Source: Isochrysis galbana (Eukaryota; Haptophyta; Isochrysidales; Isochrysidaceae). Taken from it: a stretch of 64,000 bases of DNA. Within the stretch, counting starts at the first letter, position 1; the number at the start of each line of letters is the position of its first letter. Positions 41,340-54,391 of the stretch are shown here, piece after piece. Position numbers and translations under genes: made by a program. The stretch spans positions 3,460,614-3,524,613 of the forward strand of contig CM030932.1 of the NCBI GenBank assembly GCA_018136815.1, given 5' to 3'. A model generated the notes under the pieces. It saw only the letters and a list, made by a program, of their open reading frames with translations, was not told the DNA's origin and did not search any database.

Positions 41340-41560
41340 ACAAATGGCGGGCTTGGTGGAACAACTCTCGAAACAAATCGATAATCATAATGTGATTATA
41401 ACAGCTAGCGAAGAGGGTATAGAGTTATGCGATCGCATTATTAATATATTGCAGAATATGAAATTGACTTCTAATATATTTCAAAATAGCATTAAAATCA
41501 AGTCGGAAGTTGGTCAATTAGAACAAAAAAAATGCGGTGTCGAGAACATATCCGTCTAGC
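41310..41560 (+). CDS. AT-rich open frame with predicted coiled coil
   Basis: The frame up to the stop at 41557-41559 is noticeably AT-richer than its surroundings and encodes a helical segment (MAGLVEQLSKQIDNHNVIIT, CDRIINILQNMKLTSNIFQN). A second AT-rich frame starting MSINGMAADDVVRKRLQWII lies at 40621-40790; the retropepsin fragment separates them. They may be two parts of one foreign gene. No family recognised. Confidence 0.35.
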
Positions 41561-41844
41561 GAACGAGGCAATCCAACAACTCAGAGAACAAATACAAGAT
41601 TTGGCGAAGACCCCCGATACCGTATGATACCACCACAAGGACTCGGTAAAGAGAGGTCGTTTGACTTGACTGTTCGAAGAGATATTCAACGGGAAACCCG
41701 CGGGACAGCGTGATCGAACGGGGCCGACTCCCTCCTGCTCCAGTCCAGGCAACCAGCCCGCCTCCACCTCCATCCGACGATGGCCCCGCGGGCGCGAGCG
41801 CCAAATCTTTACGGGTAGAGCGTGAGTGCGCGTGACGGAGGAGG

Positions 41845-42182
41845 CGAGAGGGGGGGCGGATCGCACCATTTCTTGGCGAAGATTTTCGTATCGTCAGGTA
41901 GCCCCCCCCGGAGGTTTTTATTGGGCCTCGCGCCACGGTCAAAAAGTGCAGCCCAACCCTTACTAGTCGTTAAAAAGCCCCTGTTTGACCGCCCTACGAC
42001 AGAGCGTGTGCAAAGGGGGGGGGAGGGGGGTCCGACGGGACTTCGCACCGTCTTTTCGGACGAGGATTCTGAAAAGGCGGGGAAACCCTCCGAGCCGCTT
42101 TCGCCGGGGCTTTCCGCTCACGGTCAAAAATGCGAACCCCCCCTATTTTACTACGTTAAAAAGCCGTGTTTAACCGCCCTAA
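41845..42182 (+). repeat. Two tandem copies of the GTTTGACCGCCCTA-ending repeat
   Basis: Copy 2 spans about 41850-41998 and copy 3 about 42030-42182. Both show gcacc(a/g)t..ctt..cgaa/gattttc, G/C-rich middle, ggtcaaaaa, C-rich block, a short actagtcgttaaaaagcccc-like stretch and the end GTTTGACCGCCCTA or GTTTAACCGCCCTA. Confidence 0.75.
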
Positions 42183-42659
42183 GGTAAGAATGGAGGAAAT
42201 GTGCAAAACTGCGAAAGCAGCCAAATGGATGCTTCCTTTTATTGAGAATGAGGATGAATGATGTTTCCTTGAAAGTAGACGATGCAGAGGCAATGCGCAA
42301 TGCGAGTGCGAGTGACGTGCTTTTGCCATAGGGCATAGGGCATAGGGCGCCCGCACAAGGCGCCCCCCCCCGCGCCTGCGCCCCCGCGGCTCTTCCCCCA
42401 TCCGCACACGCATTTCTTTCCCGGCAGAACGTGCGGCAGATTTCTCTTAGGCAGCCCTTCTCTCCCCGCTCTCCACGAAGAAGTACAAGCGCACAAGCAC
42501 AAAGCCGCCACTTGGCTGCACTGCGCTCCCGGTAGTAAACAGTAAAGAGTTCAAGGATGGATGGGAGGATGGGAGGGGCGAGGGCGGGACCTGGCGCCAC
42601 GTCCGCCCGTGGCGGGACATGGCCCGTCCCGCTTCTCTCCCTCTTCACACACTCTCACG
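42183..42659. other. Intergenic
   Basis: No recognised gene; C-run at 42365-42375. Confidence 0.5.
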
Positions 42660-43095
<436 letters not shown>

Positions 43096-43680
43096 GGTCT
43101 TGCGGTGACGGAGGGTGCGTGGTCATCGAAGCAGATCCTAATCAGATAAGAGAATTACATTCGAACCTAATGGAGTAAAGCGAGAACATATGCGGAAGAA
43201 GAGAACAAGAGAAAGCAAGGAGTGGGGGGAGGCGAGAGGCCTGGGTTTCTTCTTTCTTCTCCAATGGTTCTTCTATTTCTTTCTTTCCACATGTCCACTC
43301 TCTCCTTTCTGAAAGTTGAACGGCGAGATCCGTTTCGCTTGGCCTCGCGGCCTTCCGTCGCCTTCTCGCCAGGTACGCCTAGACTCAAAAGCCAGCTGGC
43401 TCACCCGCCGACGTCTCCTCGCGCTTATGGAGGGTGCATGCGCACTGCGAGCTAGCTCACTTAGGCATCGCCCTGCACTTCAGTCACGGCTCATAGCCCT
43501 TAGTTGTAGCCCCTCTGTCTTTGCGTCCTCACCTTCCACTATAGCCTAACCGTTTTTGAGCGCGTTTGAGCTGAAAGCACAATGCTTCCTTTCAAGTGGC
43601 ATAATGATTTCACTCCTCGTTGTTGGACCTCTTGCTTCCTCTCTCTGTTGAAGGTTCGGAACCGTATAAGCGAGGCCATC
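43096..43680. other. 5' flank of membrane-protein gene
   Basis: No recognised gene. The downstream frame is open back to an ATG at 43582. Confidence 0.5.
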
Positions 43681-44466
43681 ATGTGCGGGCACTTGTTGAA
43701 ACTGCTTATTGTCATGAGCGCTGCTGTCCATGCTGTCATTCTTCCGTCGCCTTCGCCGCCTCTTGCGGATTCCATGCAGGTCTCTTCCAAGCCTTCATTG
43801 AGACAATGCTGGTACAGTGCATGCGGCTGCAGTTGTACCGCCACGGGCTGGTATGATGATTGCTCCACCTATTCAGCGATTGATCGGTACATTCAAGACG
43901 CAGCCGGCTGCAAACACGTCTTGGGCTACTACAACGACTGCTCCTCTATGCAAGAACTCATTGAGGACACCATTCTCAATACATCTACCTCCCTTTGCAC
44001 GCCCTCTTCTTTCAACCCGTCTCCTAGACTTTACATAACCAGAGACACGGTCATTGGTGTCGTCGTGACTGTGCTTGTACTTATTCTCTACGTCATTGGA
44101 TGGATAATAGGGATTGTTTTTCTTGTCTTTCGCTGGATCAAGATGATCGTGAATAACGAGGCTAATTCTGAAACAGGCACGACCGGGCTCGAACAACTCC
44201 GACGGTCAATTGTGTCTTGGTGCGAATCATTGCCGTCACGCGTCCAGAAATTGATGGCCGCCACATCACTACACTCGACATTGATTCTTGATCGGTCCAA
44301 TTCACTATGGTCACGTGTGAAAGAACTCGGACAGTCGATTCCGGCATGCTGCAGCTCGATCTGTTCAGGCGTTAAGTCAACACCTCGGTCACGTGTGAAA
44401 CCTCTGCCTACCACACCTTCTCGGTCGACGGTTGTCACAGAACTCATTGCTGAAGATCTCGAGTGA
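43681..44466 (+). CDS. Orphan single-pass membrane protein with Cys-rich ectodomain
   Basis: From ATG at 43681 the frame encodes 261 residues. Residues 1-20 (MCGHLLKLLIVMSAAVHAVI) read as a signal peptide. A cysteine-rich ectodomain follows (CWYSACGCSCTATGWYDDC, CKHVLGYYNDC) with an N-glycosylation sequon in LNTSTS. A long hydrophobic span (TVIGVVVTVLVLILYVIGWI plus IGIVFLVF) is a transmembrane helix, and a basic, serine-rich tail of about 100 residues contains imperfect repeats around SRVK. DNA repeats ggtcacgtgtgaaa at 44310 and 44388 underlie them. An earlier ATG at 43582 would bury the signal. Codon use is less GC-rich than in RUVBL2 or TRMT11. I do not recognise the family; a cell-surface protein is inferred. 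Confidence 0.6.
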   Translation: MCGHLLKLLIVMSAAVHAVILPSPSPPLADSMQVSSKPSLRQCWYSACGCSCTATGWYDDCSTYSAIDRYIQDAAGCKHVLGYYNDCSSMQELIEDTILNTSTSLCTPSSFNPSPRLYITRDTVIGVVVTVLVLILYVIGWIIGIVFLVFRWIKMIVNNEANSETGTTGLEQLRRSIVSWCESLPSRVQKLMAATSLHSTLILDRSNSLWSRVKELGQSIPACCSSICSGVKSTPRSRVKPLPTTPSRSTVVTELIAEDLE

Positions 44467-44529
44467 CGTTCTTATTGCCGATTACGGGGCCATGGTGTAC
44501 CGTGCTGACCAACGACTTATAGATGTGAT

Positions 44530-44805
44530 GTGCAGGTCTGCCTTTCTATTACAGCTCCTAGGTGCTTTTCCTCTCAATCCATGGGCGTCATGGACGGCTT
44601 GCTAGTGACAAGTAATACAACTCTTATCCTTTTTGCATGCTTACTATTGTGCATGCACTCGTTTCTCAACTACCTATCCCGCCTCGGATACACTCGTAAC
44701 ACCCTGCGCTCTGAGAAAACTCCAAACACGACGCTATCCGAGGCAGCTTTCCCACCTCTCCAACATCAACACGAATCACCATTCTCATTCACACAACGAC
44801 GCTAG
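44530..44805 (+). CDS. Small ORF with one hydrophobic segment
   Basis: 91 residues, with a hydrophobic stretch TTLILFACLLLCMHSFLNYL and a polar tail. It lies 60 bp after the membrane-protein gene on the same strand. It may be a separate small membrane protein, a 3' exon or chance; no family recognised. Confidence 0.3.
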   Translation: MQVCLSITAPRCFSSQSMGVMDGLLVTSNTTLILFACLLLCMHSFLNYLSRLGYTRNTLRSEKTPNTTLSEAAFPPLQHQHESPFSFTQRR

Positions 44806-44914
44806 ATGGTAGATAGATAGACTCCACGCCCCCATCTAAAACTCAAGCAAATAAGCAACAAATATCGCGTGGAAAAAGCAAAAAGTCAGAAGATTCTGGG
44901 CTAACAAGAGGCTG

Positions 44915-45235
44915 CAACCTCAGGTTTGGTTATGTTTTTGACCCTGTTCGCCGCTTCCATCGTATCGGTTGCAGCGTTGACCGACTTCTCCGCCGCCTGC
45001 ATTGCATCGGCGGCCGCTAGCATCAGCTTGATCGCCGCCTGCATCGTCTCGGTCGCACTGAGCGCCATCGCTTCCATGGCCTTCGTCGTCGTGGCTGCAC
45101 CGGCGGCTGCGCCACCCTTACCCCACGCTGCGCTGCCGCGCGCGCGTGAGCGCGGCCGTCAGCTGGCGCTCGTCCTCCCAGAAGCCGAGCTCGCCCTCGC
45201 GCGCAGAGAGGAGGTCAACATCGATAACCTATTCA
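44915..45235 (-). CDS. Possible minus-strand exon with AAxxM helical repeats
   Basis: Read on the minus strand the region gives EGELGFWEDERQLTAALTRA and then repeated amphipathic units (ETMQAAIKLMLAAADAMQAA, KSVNAATDTMEAANRVK). The unit periodicity suggests a coiled coil. No start codon is evident, so this would be an internal or terminal exon. The plus-strand frame over the same bases is the antisense shadow. Confidence 0.3.
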
Positions 45236-45296
45236 TACACCCCGGGGGCAAATCACCGAGATCGCTCACCATTCTATGCACACTCTCACTCTAGCA

Positions 45297-45605
45297 TGGA
45301 GATATATATAGCCATAACAATAACAAACTTCTACAGAATACACTACGACGGCGTCGCATTCTCAGAAGAATCGGTGCTGATAAGAACGCTAGACAGATAC
45401 ACGACTCTAAGCAAGGCTCTGCTCTATGCGAACACAACAGACTCGGCTAGGACCGCCCAGGCAGGCATGGGCAGATAGCCGAAGAAAAGGATAGACATGA
45501 ACGATATCTACCCACTATTCACACTAGGTACACAAGGAAATCTAGAACCCAGCTTAGAGCTACAAGCACGTGTAAGATCTAAGTTCGTTGGGAGTTGGGA
45601 GCGGC
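45297..45605 (+). pseudogene. LINE C-terminal tail fragment
   Basis: Reads ITNFYRIHYDG, VLIRTLDRYTTLSKALLY, AGMGR, in-frame TAG at 45476-45478, then PKKRIDMNDIYPLFTLGTQG NLEPSLEL. It aligns with the end of the minus-strand copy at 7477-8724 (IIKDFYRVEFE, LIRFATLVRG, GRKPKIKKATELNSPIFTKD, GRLQPSKEF). The nonsense codon marks it as dead. Confidence 0.75.
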
Positions 45606-45789
45606 ACATATAATATAGATAGCCGAGCTTGATTGAGCTTGAGCCGCCAATTGCCAATTGGCTTGCTTGTAGGTTGTTACGCGCCCGAGATAGAAGAGAG
45701 GTGGCATCGGGTGACTCTTGGGTGGGGGACGAAAGGTCCTCTCCACCATGGAAACTCGGAGGGGCGACGGCCGAAGGCGCGAGCGCGGA

Positions 45790-46075
45790 TTTTGTGCTTG
45801 TCGGAGCGAAGCTCGTTTCCTCTTTGGAAACGAGTCGCGAACGAAGGCGCACCGGCACTTGATGTTGATCGGGGTCGTAACGCCGATCGCTTGGAAGCCG
45901 GTGACATTTTTGTACGTGTCGCGGAATTGGTTGGCGCAATCTGCCGTGACAAGAATTTCACAAGGGGCCGCGGCGCTCTTGGATATGAAGTCCGGCTCGA
46001 GGTCTACGCCTTCGAGGCGGTTCAAGTGAGCCACAATCGCGCTGAGCGCAGTCTCGTCTTTGACGTTGGCGGTTG
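45790..46075 (-). pseudogene. LINE ORF1 core fragment, minus strand
   Basis: MAHLNRLEGVDLEPDFISKS and VTADCANQFRDTYKNV align with ORF1 of the 47-kb copy (LLELEGVDPEPNFWAKS, VNEDCAQQFQEKYGER). Beyond residue 60 the similarity ends. The block at 45795-45855 recurs, inverted, at 54982-55035 (gtgcgccttcg...aaagaggaaacgagcttcgc). Confidence 0.7.
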
Positions 46076-46890
46076 CGCAAACGCGTCGTAGTCTTAAAGA
46101 CTACCGTGTAGTCTTGGGAGGGGGGGTGAAGACAACGGAAAATGTTAGCCTCATTGCCGCCTCATTATCAACGGCCAAAGCCTCGCCACGGTCCGCCCCC
46201 CTCCCCCTGAGAGTCTCCCCTATCATCTCCCTGCTTTGGGTGGCCCCATAACTAAGTTTATACTTGGTCGCCATGGAGCGCGCCGGCGCTCCCCTCCTCT
46301 CCTTCGGGCCCCCCGCCGCGGGAGCCCAACCAGTACCCATGGAGCAGTCGCAGGCGAAGCGACCGCGTCCGCCAGATGAGGCCGAGCAGGTGCGCGCGAT
46401 CCCTATCGCGCCACACGGCCCGTGGCCCCGGCCACACCAGTCACAACAGCCATGCTGGCCCCCCTCATGGAGGGCAGCAGTCTGTAGGCCCCACCGTAGA
46501 CGAGCCAGACAATACACGCAGTACCTCTACTGGGCATGCCTCATGGCAGAGGCCTCTCTCACCCTGGTGATGGCCGCGCCGCCTTGGCGGCGCGGCCAGA
46601 GACCGGGTGGCCCTTATGGGCACCATCATCACCATACAGAACAAAGAGCGAATCAACATCTGCACAACCACAAACCACAACACCACATGCACCATGACAG
46701 CCCCCCAAGGAGAGAGCAAACAGCCTCCCAGTGCACATCAGAAGCTCACCCACGACCACCCACCGCGATGACCCCACGACAGGATCCACCATCGGATGAA
46801 GAACACGAGAACATTGACACTGACGATAACTTCGACCTCTCCCTCCACCAGGAGGGGGACTACACATTCCAGGACGCGGCTGTGTACGCC

Positions 46891-47383
46891 CCTAGTTGCT
46901 CCATCAGCCTAATATTAGGTCCTGATATCATGATATAAGGTCCACCACCCCTGATACCTGATATTAGGTCATCCATTTATAAGTATAACTTTCAAAGGAA
47001 AAAGAATAGATCGCACTATCCGCGGCTAGAGTCGGGAGATCGCCTAGTACGACGACGACATCACATACAGGCGGCGCCTAGGACAAGGAGAAGGAGAAGG
47101 AGGTAGGTAAGGTGAGGAAATTTCCCGGGGCCCCCTTTCATGATCACCACCCTAGAAAAACTAGCCATGACGCCCAGACACGCAGTGCAGACAGAGGAAG
47201 GAGGTCTCTGTACAGTACTAAAATTGAATAACATCATTAGTCATTATCATTAGATCTCATTACTATTATTACACTACCATATTATAACATTAGTAACTTG
47301 ATATGAGGACCTGATATTAGGTCCTGATATGAGGTGTAAGGTCGCCGAGACCTGACGACCTGACACCTGACGGAGCAACTGGG
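46891..47383. mobile_element. 493-bp MITE inserted in LINE ORF1
   Basis: Ends are inverted repeats: cctagttgctccatcag at 46891 and ctgacggagcaactgg at the right end (its inverse ccagttgctccgtcag). The 7-bp flank gtacgcc is duplicated (46884-46890 and 47384-47390). Subterminal units reading cctgatat(t/g)aggt recur near both ends. The ORF1 frame reads across the site once element and duplication are ignored, so the insertion is younger than the LINE copy. No coding capacity. Confidence 0.85.
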
Positions 47384-47408
47384 GTACGCCGCCATTGTCG
47401 AGCTGCTC

Positions 47409-47890
47409 TTGGAGCTAGAAGGAGTAGATCCCGAGCCAAATTTCTGGGCAAAGTCAATCAAGGGCCCATGGCACGTAGCGGTCAACGAAGATTGCGCACA
47501 ACAATTTCAAGAAAAATACGGAGAACGTACCACCCTTCGTGTGAACCAAGTTGACATCGCCGTACGCGTGAAAGTCGAGTCCCTAGAGGAGAAGCTCAAC
47601 AAACGCGGTGCTACTTCGCGCAAGTCTCTATACACGGCCCTCCAAGACGTGGCCGCGCACCTTGTCGTCGAAGCCGACGGATTAGCTCAAGCGAAACAAG
47701 TAACCCTCAGTACTCTCATCAAGGCGGTTGAAAAGGTGGGCCTCACATTCCTCAAAGGCAATCGCGAGCGTATGAAGCTCGAAGGAGGCGCAGGTACCCT
47801 GGTCTCCAAGGCCGCCTACACGACCCGCTGGCACCTTTACGTCTCGGCGGGCCAAGGAACCTTCCTTGACGGCAGCTTCCCGCGCAAGCT
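47409..47890 (+). pseudogene. LINE copy D, ORF1 core
   Basis: ELEGVDPEPNFWAKSIKGPW, VNEDCAQQFQEKYGER and RTTRWHLYVSAGQG-type sequence parallel the ORF1 core of the 55-kb copy (LEGLDATPDGMDKGRKGPW, VDEDAHDQFKAAYGDK, RPIWHFYVYTDTS). The zinc-finger end is missing because of the deletion joining it to the RT. Confidence 0.8.
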
Positions 47891-49199
47891 TCCTCCAGCT
47901 CACTAGAGCGTACTTGGACGAAACCGGAGACCCCGGACTACTCTTAGCCCTTGATTGGGAGAAGGCCTTCGACAGAGTTAGCTGGGCCTTCTATCATCTC
48001 GCCCTCACTCTACTCAACTTCGGACCGGACTTCCAAACGCTAGCGAAAGCGCTCACTAGCGAGGAAGCCCGACCTGTACGCACTATTAAAACTAACGGCG
48101 GACGAAGCTACCCCTTCACTGTGGGAAGTGGCATGCCGCAAGGATGCCCGCTCTCCCCACTCACCTTCCTTCTCGCTACGGAGGCGCTCACTCGCGCCAT
48201 CAACGGAGATGAGGACATCAACGGCGTGGACTTAAACGGCTACAGCCTAAAGATAAGTCAATTCGCGGACGATACGGCACTGATAGCCCGGGACTACAAA
48301 AGCCTCCAAAGATCCCTACATTGGGTAGGGCTACACGAGAGAGCCACGGGGGGGAAAACAAATGAGAGTAAGTTTCAAGGGATGCGTATGGGATCCCAAA
48401 GACTCCGCAAACCCCCATGGGATATGCGAAAATATAATTCGACAGACAACGACGAATATCTAACCATCTTGGGCGTCCCATTGGGCGCGCCAGAGGCCCT
48501 CAAGCCCTTCTGGTCGAAACTAGCCGACAAAATCGACGAAAAGGTAGCGAAACTAGCGCCGGCCACCAACTACATGACGATCTTTGGGAGAGCGACGGTA
48601 GTCAACTACATAATATACGGTATGCCTAGATACTGGTTACAGACGCTAGCCGCCCCCAAGTGGTTTCACACTCGAGTTCAAAAGGCGGCGGATGCGGTCC
48701 TTTGGTCGAGCCCGTTTACACACAATAGAAACAAGTGGATTAGATGCCCGCACTACGCCACATCGCACGGCAAAAGCGCGACCAGAACATTGGGGTTGGG
48801 ACTCCTACACTGGCCGTCCCATGTGAAGGCCCTCCAAGCTAAATGGATACTAAACTATCTTAATGCTAGGAAGGCAATATGGAAACACGGACTGGACGCC
48901 TGGTTTTGCCGGACCGGACTGGGCAGGGGTGCTGTCCTCTCCACGATCCCGATCAGAATCTTGACGGGCAGCATTAAAGGAAACCCCGCGCTCCCGATCT
49001 TTTGGAGGGAAGCCATTGCAAACTTCAGAGAGCTAGACATAAGGCCGTCCTTCCTCACGAGGGAAGGCGCACTGTCGCAGCCCATATGGCACAACCCGCA
49101 CATTCCCCCTCCGGCGATACGAGCCCCTTGGGCACGTCTGTGGGAATCCCTACACACCAATGTAATCCACAACGTATTCAAGGATGACGCCGGAGGGTC
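47886..49199 (+). pseudogene. LINE reverse transcriptase (palm to thumb)
   Basis: An uninterrupted frame carries RT motif A (LLALDWEKAFDRVSW), motif B (GSGMPQGCPLSPLTF), the catalytic motif C (ISQFADDTALI, the FADD form common in non-LTR RTs), and thumb sequence to LWESLHTNVIHNVFKDDAGG. RT motifs 0-2 are missing and there is no C-terminal zinc finger, so the copy cannot be autonomous. The frame is otherwise intact, suggesting a young age. Confidence 0.9.
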
Positions 49200-49410
49200 A
49201 GTACGAGCGAGGGCCAGTGCAGGCGAGTGCGTGCGGCGCGCGGCGCGCGCTCGGCGAAGGCCTGGGCCAGATTGGTGTCAGCTCAGCCCCTGCCAGCAGG
49301 TAGGGGCTGAGGTTGGTTGTGCAGGCCCACCCAGGGGGTGTCTGCTATGGAGAGAGGGGGGGCGCGAGGCCCCCATTGGCCTCCTACTCCTACTTATAAA
49401 AGTAGTTCCG
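49200..49410. other. Unique sequence between LINE and SINE
   Basis: GC-rich, no gene recognised. Confidence 0.5.
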
Positions 49411-49972
49411 CGTGGCATAGTGGTTCAACCCACCGCCTCCCCACCAACCTTTTGCTCTGAGTCGCGAGTTCGAGTCCGGACGGAGCGCTCTGCAGTTCGA
49501 GCCCCGCTCCTTCTCCTCTCCGCTCTTCTTCTACAGTTAAGTTCCGCGCTTCTTCTACGCAGTAAATTCCACGCCCTTCTTCTACCAGTAAAAATCTTGC
49601 CTCTTCCTACTGTTAAAAATCCTGCCTCCGTCGCCTTGCCAAGACATTTCCTCTGCCTTCCTGCCAGCTTCCTTGCCAGTTCCTTCCGCCCCGGTTTCCC
49701 GCTTGTCTCTAAATCGGTTTCACCGCATTACGACCAAGCTTAGTGGGGAAACTCCTCGTCCAGTTCCGTTACCCGAAAATCTCGTTCATCTCGTCGGGCC
49801 ATCAGGCCATCTCGTTACATCTCGTCGTCGGGCCATCAGGCCATCTCGTTACATCTCGTTCATCTCGTTACAATCCAAGCTGCGGCTTTGATTTCCACAT
49901 ACTGCTATTAATAATAGTCAGCAAGGAGCGGCCACTATCTGTATCTATGTACATAGTTGGAGGGCACTATGT
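49411..49972 (+). mobile_element. tRNA-derived SINE, copy 1
   Basis: The head has Pol III promoter boxes: A box tggcatagtgg at 49413-49423 and B box gagttcgagtcc at 49466-49477, spaced as in a tRNA. The body has CTTCTTCTAC..GTTAAA repeats, then a tail with several catctcgt(cgtcg)ggccatcag units. It is nearly identical to the next copy except for repeat number and about 33 extra bases at 49904-49936. Confidence 0.85.
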
Positions 49973-50146
49973 CGCATTCGCGATGTCTCAGAGGCAAAAA
50001 GAAATAACAGTAAAAGAAAAACAGTAAACAGTAAAAAGAACAGAGGAAGAAAGAAGAAGAAAAGTGAAAAAGAAGAGAAAAAAACCCAGAGTATATAGGG
50101 CGGTTCTCAGCCCTTCCCATCGGCCCTATGGCTACGTAAACTCTCA
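49973..50146. other. Spacer between the two SINEs
   Basis: A-rich stretch (agaaaaacagtaaacagtaa type) with no gene. Confidence 0.6.
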
Positions 50147-50728
50147 CGTGGCATAGTGGTTCAACCCACCGCCTCCACCAACCTTTTGCTCTGGGTCGCG
50201 AGTTCGAGTCCGGACGGAGCGCTCTGCAGTTCGAGCCCCGCTCCTTCTCCTCTCCGCTCTTCTTCTACCGTTAAAATTCCACGCTCTTCTTCTACGGTAA
50301 AAATCCTGCCTCTTCCTACTGTTAGAAATCCTGCCTCTTCCTACTGTTAAAAATTCCGCCTACCGTTAAAATCCTGCCTCCGTCGCCTTGCCAAGACATT
50401 TCCTCTGCCTTCCTGCCGACTTCCTTGCCAGTTCCTTCCGCCCCGGTTTCCCGCTTGTCTGCAAATCGGTTTCACCGCATTACGACCAAGCTTAGTGGGG
50501 AAACTCCTCGTCCAGTTCCGTTACCCGAAAATCTCGTTCATCTCGTCGGGCCCCAGGGCCATCTCGTTCATCTCGTCGGGCCATCAAGGCCATCTCGTTC
50601 ATCTCGTCGTCGGGCCATCAGGCCATCTCGTTACATCTCGCTCATCTCGTTACAATCCAAGCTGCGGCTTTGATTTCCACACACTATCTGTATCTATGTA
50701 CACAGTTCGAGAGCACTATTAGGTTCAA
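50147..50728 (+). mobile_element. tRNA-derived SINE, copy 2
   Basis: Same order as copy 1: A box at about 50149-50159, B box gagttcgagtcc at 50200-50211, CTTCTTCTAC/GTTAAAAT repeats, three to four catctcgt...ggccatc units, ending ttgatttccacacactatct gtatctatgtac. Confidence 0.85.
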
Positions 50729-51420
50729 ATATAATAGCTGCAAACCAAACCTATTCACAGCCTTAGGGGGGCTGTGTGAGTGTGGAGTAGGGGCGCTCCA
50801 GCTCCAGCTAGCGCAGGTAGAAAGTTTTAGAAAGCTAGTGAAGAGCTGGGTGGCAAAAGGGGAAAGGGTGCTTGCGCTTGCCGCGGCAGGGAGTCCTGTC
50901 TTGAGTGAGCGCTAGTCCCGTTCCTTTGCCGCGCCGCGACCCATAAAATTTTGTTGAAAAATCACTGAATTATAGCTTAGCGGTTAGCGGACGCCTTCAA
51001 GAAGGCGGGTTTTTTTTTCCTCCCGGCGTGCGGAGGACCCTTTTTTTTTCTCTCGGGGTCGCCGCCCGGCTGTGGGAGAGGGGTGGTTTTGACCGTTTTC
51101 TTTTTGTCTTCTGCGGCGCGGGGGGAGGGCAACGGCCCACCGAACGGCGCCGCACCGCGCGGGGGGCGGGGGGGGGAGGGAAGAGGAGAGTGGCCGTGAC
51201 GCGGCGGTGAGGCTCGAGGGGACCCCCACTATACGAGATAATTACGCGCCATTTAATAGAAGAAATGGGGGGAAGAGGGGGAGGAGAGGGAAGGAAGAGG
51301 GAATGGAAGAGTCGCGTTGGGAGGGGTGCTTGTGGGTTGAAGGAAACGCTCAGAAGTGGTGAGAAAGGGCCGTTGAGAGCTCCTTCGAGCCTGCGGAGCG
51401 CGTGGAGAGAGCGCATCGCG
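50729..51420. other. RUVBL2 upstream region
   Basis: Contains a hairpin cgccttc/gaaggcg followed by T9 at 50992-51016, homopolymer runs of T and G, and a GA-rich stretch (51265-51320) just before the RUVBL2 start. The hairpin with T-run might end a Pol III transcript but no complete tRNA precedes it. Confidence 0.5.

Positions 51421-54391
<2,971 letters not shown>

Larger units (their letters stand above)
46248..49199 (+). mobile_element. LINE copy D: ORF1 + partial RT, endonuclease deleted, MITE inside
   Basis: Leader aactaagtttatacttggtc at 46251 and ATGGAGCGCGCC at 46273 start a divergent ORF1 N-terminus (MERAGAPLLSFGPPAAGA). It is interrupted at 46891-47383 by a MITE and resumes as AIVELLLELEGVDPEPNFWA. 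At about 47885 ORF1 (FLDGSFPR) joins directly to the RT just before motif A. RT reading then runs to 49199, where unrelated sequence begins. Endonuclease, RT fingers, C-terminal zinc finger and 3' end are absent. Confidence 0.85.

Noticed and set aside
50992-51016. Hairpin plus T-run resembling a rho-independent terminator
   Set aside because: The host is eukaryotic; no bacterial transcription unit is near. A Pol III stop is conceivable but no tRNA precedes it.
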